Shown: in pieces, positions 36,346 to 46,300 of the stretch
Position numbering within the stretch: the stretch's first letter is position 1
Layout: each line of letters begins with the position of its first letter
NCBI GenBank assembly: GCA_033032865.1
Contig: JAWHQI010000267.1
Coordinates: 2,646,001 to 2,710,000 of the forward strand
Length of the DNA stretch: 64,000 bases
From: Dactylorhiza incarnata
Lineage: Eukaryota; Streptophyta; Magnoliopsida; Asparagales; Orchidaceae
Reading direction: 5' to 3'
The notes under the pieces: generated by a model
The model's database searches: none
What the model saw: only the letters and a program-made list of their open reading frames with translations
Told to the model about the DNA's origin: nothing
Translations under genes and position numbers: made by a program

Positions 36346-37172
36346 ATGCACCCAAATAACAACAATCTATTCGATAAGAAATCAGAACATCCCAGATTCT
36401 CTCAGCATCCCACACTATTCTGCAATCTCTGCAAAAGAAACAACCATGACGCTTTTGATTGTTTCTATAAATGTAAGAAATGTGCTAAGCCAACACATTT
36501 TGCCAAAGATTGCCCGTTCAGACAGAAACCCAACCATCAACCCAGAGAAGAAGCTAAGTTTGCAGAGCAGGAAAGTGAGGAAGACTTTGTGTTCTACACA
36601 TATAATAGTGAGGGTGTACCCATGAATGATGTATGGTATCTAGATAGTGGTTGTTCTAATCACATGACTAATAACAAGAATGCCTTCATATTGCTGGATG
36701 AAACAGCCAAGTCACAAGTGCTCCTAGGTGATGGAACATCAAAAAGCATCCAAGGAAAAGGTACCATAATGGTTAAGTCCAAATCTGGCCAGCTCAAACA
36801 CATTTCTGAAGTTCAATATGTGCCTGACCTAGCCCAAAATCTCTTAAGTGTGGGGCAGCTGATTAAGAAAGGGTATAACCTGATTTTTGATGCTCTATGT
36901 TGTACCATTATAGACAAATCTACCTCACAGATTGTAGCCTGAATTGCTATGTCCTCAAACAAAGTTTTCCTCTTACCCTACCCTATGAAGAAAGGAGCAC
37001 GCTGGCAAAAATCAACACAGATACTGTGAAGTGACACTGCAGATTTGGGAACTTAAATAGTAGTGATCTGATGAAGCTCCAAAGTAAGAAGCTGGTATAT
37101 GGTTTACAAAAAATTCAGGACAGTGGCAATGTGTGCCATGAATGTGCCATGGGCAAAACCACAAACTCCCTC
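36346..37172 (+). pseudogene. Copia-2 zinc knuckles, protease and integrase N-terminus
   Basis: Two knuckles of CX2CX4HX4C form are seen: CNLCKRNNHDAFDC and CKKCAKPTHFAKDC. The protease active site is DSGCSNHM (about 36651). The frame closes at TGA 36940-36942. Codons for the integrase zinc region (CHECAMGK) run, with single-base shifts, to the Gypsy insertion after 37172. Copia-1 has lost exactly the knuckle and DSG segments present here. Confidence 0.85.
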
Positions 37173-37782
37173 TGTTGACGCCAGGAAAATCCTGACCTCA
37201 AGATTCGGACCGATGCAGCCGGAGGCTACTCGCCCAGCAGTCCAACGAGACGACTAAGCTGGCGACTACTGAAGAGCTAGAAGAGCAGCACACAGGACCC
37301 CAGGTGCTGCGGCAGGGAGGTCCCATCACGTACCCAGAAGCTCCGAAGAGACTTCCCCTCCAAGACCAAAGGATGGCCGAGCAGGGTACGAGGAAGGCAC
37401 CGACTTGGCTAATACCGGGAGTAGCGGCCAAGTGCGACAGGTTCCAGAATGCAAGAGCAGGGTTTCGAGAGCTCAAGTCCAGGTGCCAATCCAAGTACCC
37501 ATGGGGTCCTATTTATAGGAAAACCAAGGGGTATGGGGGTTTTTATAGCCCAGCCCCTGCCCGACGACTAGCGACATGGAGGCGATCTCCCCGGGCAAAT
37601 GGGCGAGTATCACCTATGGTCGCCCACCTTTTGGCGAGTATCCGAGCTACTCGCACGAGTGCACCCCTACTCGCCTAGGCTGTCTTCTGCTCCTAGGCTT
37701 GACTGTTGTATTGATTCTTTGACTTTGACCTCTGCCTACGTGGCCTTGGGGGGGTCCACCCTCGGAGAATGAGGGTTGTACA
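37173..37782 (-). repeat. 3' LTR of Gypsy-2
   Basis: 610 bp. Contains a minus-strand TATA motif (TATAAATA, 37510-37517) and several copies of GCGAGTA/TACTCGC. Confidence 0.95.
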
Positions 37783-37797
37783 CAATCCCCGCTCTTT
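37783..37797 (-). other. Polypurine tract of Gypsy-2
   Basis: AAAGAGCGGGGATTG on the minus strand directly before the 3' LTR. Confidence 0.7.
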
Positions 37798-37907
37798 GCG
37801 AGTAACGTAGTTGCTCGGAAAGAACCATCCAACCCTTTTTCGACGAGCTGTCTTCTGGGCGAGTATTAGTGTGTAGTCGGCATCCCGCTGTTTTGACGCC
37901 CCGGCCC

Positions 37908-37916
37908 TATATATAG
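37908..37916 (+). promoter_or_regulatory. TATA box of antisense gene A
   Basis: TATATATAG followed by a G-rich stretch, 48 bases before the ATG at 37964. It lies outside the LTR (which ends at 37782), so the gene seems to have its own promoter. Confidence 0.65.
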
Positions 37917-37963
37917 AGGGGGAGGGGTCTCTAACGCCAAGGTTTTTTTGTTCTCGCTTCAAG

Positions 37964-39586
37964 ATGTCGCTTAGTATTGCCGAGGAAGCTGCTGTGGATT
38001 TGGCCGAGCTTGCCAGTTTGCTGCCGCCGTTGCGGAAGCCTGCTCGCGATGCCGAGCTCGAAGACTTTCTCGCTTCCAGTAAGAGGAAGCGTCTGGAGAA
38101 GAAGAAGGAGAAAAAGAACAAGAAGAAGAAGAGTGCCAACGCCTCCGAGAATGTCGCTGATTCCCAAGTCGGCACTACTCAGCAGGTGCTCGCCGACTTG
38201 GGTTTCGGCCAGTCAGGTGGCTCGCCTGCTCCTGATCCTCCATCGCCGAATACTGCTCCAGAGGCGAGTACTGCGGGGATCTCGGCTCAAGATCCAGCTG
38301 AAGTTACTCCTACGCAAAGTGAGAGATACCTACTCGCCACTTCTATTAGTCGTCCAAGTGTCGGCTGGTCTCTGACGTTTTCTGTACTATTTCGCAGATC
38401 CGCTTCTCGCCTATGCTCGGGAGGAGTCTCTGAGCGCCATTCCTCTACGATCCTCGCCTATGGTCCCGCACACGACTGGCGGAGGAACTCGCCGGGGTGG
38501 ATCGGTGCGGATCCTTCATAGCTCTGCGGTAGACAAGAGGCCGATGAGCGAGCAGAGGGCTCCTTCAGCGAGCAATCCTCCTCCGCCGCCACCGCCTTTG
38601 CAGCGACCTGAGGTGGCGAGTAGCTCGCAACTACCTGCGGACCAACTTCCTCCACCTCCTCTGTTTCCTCCTCCGGCCGACATGCAGGATGATCGCCGCC
38701 TCCTGTCTTCTTCGGCTCCCACCGCTCATCCGGCTAGGTCCTCGCGTCGAGGTGGGATGGCGGGATCTTCTGGTTTCTTCGCTCCCAGAGGGGGAGGGCG
38801 ACCAGTGGATGGTCGCGGTCGGGGTGATGCGCCTTCCAGCAGGGAGCACATCGGCGGGTCGCATTCGAACCGGCGAGATGGCATTCGTCACAGTCCGTCC
38901 CCGCATCGGGGAAGGAGCTCTCCTCGCCGACCATCTCGGAGTCCTCGCCGCGACTCGCGGAGTGATGCCTATCGGCCTGGTAAATGGAGTCGCTGCTTTT
39001 CTGAGTATCTTCCAAGAAGAGTCTTCTCGCTACTCGTCACTAAGATTTTGCTTTCATGTCTTTTTCTGCAGCTCGCGCCCATACACATATCGGGGCTCTG
39101 GTCGACGCCGTCGGGCTTCCTTCTCGCGAGTATCAGGAGAGGGCTACTCGCGCCATCCTGGATTTGGAGGCGAAGTTGGAGCGGCTGACGATCAGCGAGT
39201 CTCATCGGCGTCTGACCGCGGTTGAAGCGCGAGTAGAGCTCTTGGCGGCCGCTGACTCCCAGCGCCGTCTGACCGAGCTGGAGGTGCGAGCATCACGGCT
39301 GGAAGAGTTAGATACTCGCCTGGCTAGTGTAGAATCTCGCCTTCAGTCTGTCGGCGAGCTGGAGCGCCGGGTGGGCAGGATGGAGCATCGCCAGCAGTTG
39401 CACCACGACGAGCTGGTGGGGATGCGTGCGAGCACGGGCTCCATTGGTCGCCTGGCGAGGATGGAGGAGCAGCTGCGTCAAGGCGAGGATGCGATGTCCG
39501 TGGCCTTCGAGCATTTCAAGAGGGCTCGCAGCATGGGCTGGGTTGGGCGACAACCGCAGCTTCCCGACGCTCAGCCGAACCCCTAG
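37964..39586 (+). CDS. Antisense gene A of Gypsy-2: basic, proline/RS-rich, coiled-coil protein
   Basis: Proposed exons are 37964-38318, 38398-38979 and 39072-39586 (introns 79 and 92 bp, GT-AG, pyrimidine-rich before ...CGCAG and ...CTGCAG). The sum is 1452 bases, 483 residues, with frame kept at both junctions (phase 1 each). Residues about 45-60 form a Lys-rich, NLS-like run (KRKRLEKKKEKKNKKKK). Exon 2 encodes proline runs and an RS-like segment (SPSPHRGRSSPRRPSRSPRRD). Exon 3 is a Leu/Arg/Glu-rich coiled coil with repeated RRLTxxExRxxxL. No enzyme domain is recognised. A nuclear or RNA-binding role is inference. Antisense ORFs between pol and 3' LTR are known in Tat elements such as Grande. 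If introns were not removed, the frame would stop at 38521. Confidence 0.7.
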
Positions 39587-39940
39587 GATCCTGCCCTCTT
39601 TTTCTTTTGTAGTCGCTTGTAGCCTTTTGACAAATGTTTGTAATTCTGAACTATTTGATTTCTTCAAGTAATTTGTTATTTGGCGAGTATGAATATCGCC
39701 TTTGTTGTCTTTCCTGTTTGCTGTGATGTCTTGATTTTCTTTTTTGTCTTTTGTTTCCGCGAGTATTTGTTAAATGTCGCGTTGATGTTGCGAGTAGCCT
39801 AAAAATTCGATGCAGGTGCTCGCTCGTTCGACATCAGTGATTTGACGTGCACCCTAGGTTTTGGCGATTTTCCTCGATACGCGCCACCTCCTACTCGCGC
39901 TCGCGGTGGCGTACGCGGGAAGCCAAGCTTTGTCGAGTAC

Positions 39941-39950
39941 TATAAATAGG
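39941..39950 (+). promoter_or_regulatory. TATA box of antisense gene B
   Basis: TATAAATAGG followed by a G run, 73 bases before the ATG at 40014. The arrangement matches the promoter of gene A. Confidence 0.7.
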
Positions 39951-40013
39951 GGGGGTGGATACGTATTTATTACTCTCTTGACGATCTTGCTTCTTCAATC
40001 CTTCCACTCTTGG

Positions 40014-41892
40014 ATGGCTGACGAGGCAGCTATTCGTCATGCAAGTCACGCGAAGAACTTCGAGGCAAATTCCTTCAAGAAGCCGATTACTCGGCCGAGC
40101 GACTTGAAGGAGTTCTCCGCCAAGTACTTATCGCCGGGATATGTCGCCAGGCTTCCTCGTGAGGATGAACGCCTGAATTCTTTCTCGGCGGCCGAGCTGG
40201 TCTTCCCCATCCGCCACTTTGAAGTCGGCATGCGACTACCCTTGTGGCCGGAGGTTTGCCAGATCCTCCGCTACCACGGGATAGTCCCGTCGCAGATCAA
40301 TCCAAACGGAGTGGCGATGATCGTGGGGTTCCTCTGCTACCTGCGCGATCAGGGGATCGCCTTTGATCTCTCCGTCTTCCGGCGAGTATTCCACTTTGGC
40401 GCTACTGGCGAAGGCGTCGTCTTTTTGTGCAGCCATGTCTGCACCCTAGTCGGCACGGCGAACAAGAACCATCGCTGGATGGAGCGCATAGTCGTCATTA
40501 AGGGCGACTTTGGCGTCGTGCCGACTTCCTCTTTCCAGCCGGCCGAGAGTGCGTTCGCCACTCCTTACCTGGAGGAAAGCCGGGAGAAGCTACTCGACAG
40601 CTTCCGTGGTCGCCGGCTGGATGTCGTCTTCTGGAGGAGGCGAATAGATGAGCTCGCGGAGGTGTTCCCTGGTGAAGGTAGTCGCCTAAACGAGCATTGG
40701 GTCATACTCGCCAATTCGTCTTCAGCCGGTGTCTAACGTTTTTCTCTTTATGTTTTGTTGCAGCTACTCGCTCTTTGCCGAGCGAGCTTCTTCCCTTGGC
40801 GCCGAAGGCGGGGACTCCTGCCTTGGTTGATTTGTCGCCCGGCGGCGATGATCAGGAGGTCGCCGGCGATGATGCTGGGCCCTCGAAGAAGAGGAAAGCC
40901 AAGGCGAAGTCCGCCGAGCCTGGGAGAAAGAAGGAGGTCGCCAAGAGGGACCTGAAAGCGAGGGCCGATCCATCGGAGGCGGGCGAGCCTAGAGGCCATC
41001 CTCTCTTCGGCGAAGGTGGGGGCAGCGAGGATGCTTATGGTCGCCCTCTGGTGTCCTGGGCTGAGCGAGCCCATGGAGTGACCTTGAGCACCAACCTCCC
41101 CGCCTGGTCGGAGGATTGGGAGGATGCGGGCGAGGCGTTCGACGTTTCGTTCGCCCTCTATGGTCGCGCGGACGCCGAATCCTTGCAAGAGGTCTCGGCC
41201 AAATATCTCGCCCATCAGAGCTCGCGAGCCAACCTGCGGGCTGTCGAGTTTGGGCATGCGACGACGAGGAAACTGCTCGAATATGAGCAGATGATCAAGA
41301 TCCAGGCCAAGAAGCTCATCTCCCTAGGGCTGGAGGCCGCCAAGTGGAAAGACCAAGAGGTACTCGCTCGTCGCCTTTTCGATCTCGGAGATAGTCGCCT
41401 TCTGCGCTAATGGATGCTCGCTAACCGCTGTTTATATTTGTACAGGCCGCCGAGTTGGAAATGGCGAAGAAAGTGTCCCAGCTGGAGAAGGAGCTGGAGG
41501 ATACTCGGCAAACCTTGGAGGCCACCCAAGTGCGAATCGCTGAGTTGGAAACTCGGCCTGCCGAGCAACAGCCTTCGTCGGCGGGCCCCTCTAGGGTGGG
41601 CAAGCAGATCCGGATAGTCGGCGACGATATGACGCATATCCGCCGGGAGATCGCTCGAGCAACCGGGAAGGTGGTCCTGAGCAGCTTGAAGGCCGATGGC
41701 TTCTTGAAGCCGGAGGCAATGCATCTGACGGTCATGGACATCATCCCGGCATTACTCGCCGAAGAGTCCACTTCCCCCATGCGAGATCTCCCATCCTCAT
41801 CCACCGATTCTGAAGACGACGATTCTGAGGACGAGGGTGATGATGTGGAAGATCTCGATCCTGACGGCGAGGATGGTGGCAACGATGCATAG
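40014..41892 (+). CDS. Antisense gene B of Gypsy-2: 'putative gypsy type transposon' domain protein
   Basis: Proposed exons are 40014-40677, 40764-41359 and 41446-41892 (both introns 86 bp, AAG|GTAGTC and GAG|GTACTC donors, TTGCAG and GTACAG acceptors). The sum is 1707 bases, 568 residues. MADEAAIRHA is preferred over the upstream frame start because the TATA box lies between them. Residues about 50-190 (LPLWPEVCQILRYHGIVPSQ, NPNGVAMIVGFLCYL, FRRVFHF) resemble the plant family annotated as putative gypsy type transposon (PF04195). A Lys-rich NLS-like patch (KKRKAKAKS), a coiled coil (ELEMAKKVSQLEKELEDTRQTL) and a very acidic tail (EDDDSEDEGDDVEDLD) follow. The function of this family is not known. 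It faces the end of gag-pol across a 1.5-kb spacer. Confidence 0.75.
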
Positions 41893-43380
41893 TCGCCTGT
41901 CTTCTTTTTGCAAATCTGTAAATCATTTTTTGTATATGTATTTATGATAGTGAATGAGTATGATCATTTCGCTTGCCCTTTTCTTCGATGCGCGCTTTCT
42001 TTTTTGAATATCGCTTAGGCTCCTAGGCTCGGGGCGAGGTTGAGTGCTCGCTAGGCTTTTAGGATTGCGGCGAGACCGAGTACTCCGTCATGCTCGCACC
42101 TGTACTCGCACATGTATACTCGCCTAGATACTCGCGCATACATGCTCGCTTTCTTCAATATTTCCCTTGGTGAAGTCGAGCTGTGAAGGCTACTTGGAGG
42201 GTCCCGAGGGACACATGCTCTCAAGGCTTCGCTCTGTACCTGGTGAAGAGCCCATTAAAATTACGTAAGGGAGTTTTTTTTATGAGAGAGGGGATAGGGA
42301 ATGACAGTCGGGGAGGTCCGGATGGACACATCATCCCAAGGCCTTCATCCTACTTGGATACCAGATGTCGATGAAGAATGACGTCAAGTAGGGAACGACA
42401 GTCGGGGAGGCCCAAGGGGACACACCGTCCCGAGGTCTCCATCCTACTTAGGTGCCGGAGTGTCTCCACTCTTCGGTCGGTCGAATCGGTCTTGCCCCTT
42501 CCCAAGTTGGAATGTCGGCTTCCGGACTTTCCCCTGGTAATCTCTGCAGTCGGATGAGAAATGCGGTCGGAGGGTAACTTGACCAACCAATATGCAAGGG
42601 GGGAGCTGATCTCGGTCGTCAGTGCAGAGGCTTGGCATTAGGAGAACGCACTACCGAGGCACTGTCCCATCATCCGTTCTGAGTTTTTACGAGGGTGTGG
42701 TCGGAGGCTCGTGTTCCAACCTGCTACGGTGAATGTTGATGCAGGACGACGTCAAGCAGGGAGTGGCAGTCGGGGAGGTCCAAAGGGACATACCATCCCG
42801 AGGCCTCCATCCCACTTGGATGCTGGATGTGGATCGGACCTGCTTCCTGTTGCTCAATGAATTTAGCAGGGAGTTAAGCACACTTTAGGCACACTAACTC
42901 ATGTGATCTGACACAATAATTTAGAAAATAAAATGATTTGCTGCGAGCTTTTCAGCTCTCGAGGGTACATGACGCCTTTTTTCAAGGGTCCCCTGAGCTA
43001 GTGAAATCGATCATCTCTTCGCCGAATCGGAAGGTCGGCGTCCAGACTTTTTCCTGGTAATCTCTACAGTCGGACGAGAAATGCAGTCGGTGGGAACCGC
43101 GGCCAACATGCAAGGGGGGAGCTGATCTCGGCCGTCATTGTAGAGGCTTGGTCTTAAGGGAACGCACACCCGAGGCACTGTCCCATCATCCGTTCTGAGT
43201 TTTTACGAGGGTTAAGTCGGAGGCTCATTTCCCAACCTAGCGTGGATATTGACTTCACCCGACTTCTTTATTTTGAAAACTTTGTTGATGCGAAGGAAGC
43301 TGCCTCGTCCCTTGTTTCAGGGAGATGTAGATTTTATTCAAAGAAATGAATTTACAAGGATGGGATATACACATTCCCCC
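41893..43380. repeat. Repeat-rich spacer between antisense genes and gag-pol of Gypsy-2
   Basis: Non-coding. 42480-42715 and 43020-43240 are a diverged direct repeat of about 230 bp sharing TCTGAGTTTTTACGAGGG and GCAAGGGGGGAGCTGATCTC. The phrase CAGTCGGGGAGG, with a following GGGACACACCATCCCGAGG-like part, occurs at about 42305, 42400 and 42768. At 42096-42150 TACTCGC/GCTCGC units are densely packed. Convergent transcripts of gene B and gag-pol would meet here. Confidence 0.75.
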
Positions 43381-46300
43381 TTAAGGATAAAACCTTTTCA
43401 GGTCATCTCCGCTCCAGGTGCTCCCTAGCAGCTCGCCTTCCTGGTTCTGCAGGCGGTACCCTCCAGTCAGGAGTGCTTCCTGGATGATGAAAGGTCCTTC
43501 CCAGCTCGGGTTGAGCTTCCCGACGGCCGCAGACCTTCCTGCTGCATCCACCTTCTTCAGAACCAGGTCACCTGCTTGGAAGTGCTTGAGGCGGACATTT
43601 TTGTCAAAATGTTTTGCCATCCGGCGCTTGATCTCCTCTTGCCTGGCCGAAGCTAAATCTCGGAGTTCCTCGATGTAGTCGAGAGATAGCTTCTGAACCT
43701 CTTCGTTCTCTAGTCGTCATTCTTCGCTTCCGTCTTCCGCGGCTACCACCCTGGGGCTTCTGACTTCAAACTCTACTGGAATGAGAGCTTCCGACCCGTG
43801 AGAGAGTTTGAACGGCGTTTCCCCCGTGGCTGAGCTAGGAGTGGTCCTCAAAGCCCACAGGGCCGAGGGGAGCTGGTCCGCCCAATTACCTCTTAGGTTC
43901 TCCACCTTCTTCAGTAGGTTGATGATCAGTTTGTTGGCGGCCTCTACCTGGCCATTGCTCCTTGGGTGATGCACGGAAGCGAATCGAAGGTCGGTTCCTA
44001 GTTGCCTGCAAAAATCCTCTAGCTCTAGGCTGGCAAACTGGGGACCATTGTCGGTGATGATGGCGAGAGGGATCCCGAATCTGCAGACGATCTCTCCCCA
44101 GATGAAGTTCTTCACGACTTGAGAGGTGGTCTTGGCTAGAGCTTTGGCCTCGATCCACTTGGAGAAGTAGTCGATCATGACGAGAACGAACTTCCTCTGG
44201 CCACTTGCTTGAGGGAAGGGACCGATCAAGTCCATTCCCCAGATGGCAAACGGCCTTGGGGAGATGATCGATCGGAGCTGCTGGGCCGGCTGCAACTGAA
44301 GGGGGGCGAAGAGTTGGCACTTCTGGCACTTCTTCGAGAATATCTCAGCATCCTTCCGGATAGTAGGCCAGAAGTAACCATGCCTCAAGACCTTCTGCTC
44401 TAAAGTGCGAGTCCCAGAATGACTTCCACACTCTCCCTAGTGGATCTCTTCCAACACTCGAGGTATTTCGTCTTCAGAAACACATCTGGCCAGGGGGCCC
44501 GAGATGGTCTTGCGGTACAGCTCTCCATTTTGCAAGAGGTAGTATGCCGCCTTGTACCGAAATCTTCTCTGATCCCCTCCGTCCGCTGGGAGCTGGCCGC
44601 TGGCCAGGAATTCCACAAAGGGATCCATCCACGAGGGGCGTTGCCCGATCTCCATCATATCTCCCTCTTCAATGGACGGGTGGAATATCTCGGTGATAGT
44701 TCCTCCAGCCCTCGACCCATACTTGGCGAGGCGATCTGCTGCCGAGTTCTCCTCCCTTGGCACATGCTCGACGAAGAAGGACTGGAAGCCTCCAATCAGT
44801 CCTTTCACTTTTACCAAGTACTTCTGCAGGGTGGTGTCACGCACCTCGAACTCTCCTCGAATCTGCGACGCGACCACCATTGAATCCGTGAAAGCCCGGA
44901 CATCACAGATGCCCAGCTCCTTGGCAAGGCGCAAGCCTGCCACTATGGCCTCGTACTCTGCCTGGTTGTTCGTGACGGGGAAGAGGATCTCGACTGCTTG
45001 CTCGATCCTTGTTCCCTGCGGACTGACGAGTACGATGCCCACCCCCACGGAACTTTTGCCCGAAGCTCCATCAACAAACATCTTCCAAGGAATCGGGTTG
45101 AGCACCCCTTCTCCTGGCTCTGCTTCCACCGAGAAGTCAGCCAGGAAGTCTGCTACTGCCTGGGCCTTGATCGCCACTCGGGGGGAGAAGGAAATGTCGA
45201 ACTCGCTGAGTTCTACCGACCATTTCGCCAACCTCCCTGAGTGCTCCACTCCCTCCAGGATATTGCGGAGGGGGTGATCAGTTGCCACTCGGATGGAGTG
45301 AGCCTGAAAATAAGGCCGGAGCTTCCGCGCCGACACCACCAAGGCGAAGGCAAGCTTCTCCAGGATTGGATACTTCAGCTCCGCCTTCTTCAGCACCCGG
45401 CTGACATAGTAGATGGGTAGCTACCTCCTCCCCTCTTCCCGGACCAAGATGGAGCTAACTGCCTCCGCTCCTACTCCTAGGTAGATGAGCAGGTCTTCGC
45501 CTTCCTTCGGGCTCTGAAGGAGAGGTGTCTGAGTCAACTGCTCCTTCAGCCTTCCGAATGCTATCTCACATCCTTTGGTCCACTCGAAGCTTTCTGTTTT
45601 GCGGAGCGTTTTGAAGAATGGAGAGCACTTCTCTCCGGCCTTTGAGAGGAAGCGGCTAAGACCCGCCAGCCTGCTTGTCAACCTTTGGACTTCCTTCATC
45701 GTCTTTGGGGATGACATCTCCAGGATCGCCTTCACCTTGTCGGGGTTAGGTTCTACTCCCCTCGGGGTAAGGAGATGTCCCAGGAACTTTCCCCTTCCTG
45801 CTCCGAAGACGCACTTCGTCGGATTGAGCCTCATCTTGAATCTCCTCAGCGTTGCAAAGGTCTCCACCAGATCGTCTATGTGTTCCTGGACGCTCTTGCT
45901 TTTGATCAAGAGGTCGTCCACGTACACTTCCAGGTTCCTCCCCTTTTGCTCCTTGAAAATGTGGTCCATCATCCGTTGATAGGTGGCTCCCGCATTCTTT
46001 AAACCGAAGGGCATCATCTTGTAGCTGTAGCAGCCATCGTCGGTGATGAAGGAGACATCGCGGCAATCAGGGGGATGCATCCGGATCTGGTGATATCCTG
46101 AAAACGCATCAAGGAAACTCATCACAGAAAAACCGACGGCTGAATCAACCAGCGCGTCGATTCGAGGCAAGGGATAACAATCCTTCGGGCAGCTTTTATT
46201 CATCAAGGAAAAATCCACACACATTCTCCAGCTACCCCCCGCCTTTGTCACCATTACAACATTGGAGACCCAGCCTGGGTACTGGATCTCTGATACAAAG

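Noticed and set aside
39861..40013. Upstream N-terminal extension of gene B frame (MAIFLDTRHLLLAL...)
   Set aside because: The TATA box at 39941-39950 lies inside it, so the transcript should start after it. The ATG at 40014 is preferred.
40729..40763. Alternative intron 1 donor for antisense gene B at 40729 (also keeps frame)
   Set aside because: It would give a 35-bp intron, below the plant minimum. The donor at 40678 gives 86 bp, matches intron 2 in length and also keeps frame.
44672..45277. Long plus-strand open frames opposite Gypsy-2 pol (also 46411-46941, 47142-47657, 48004-48780)
   Set aside because: They are antisense shadows of the GC-rich gag-pol frame and have no TATA box, introns or domain of their own, unlike genes A and B.
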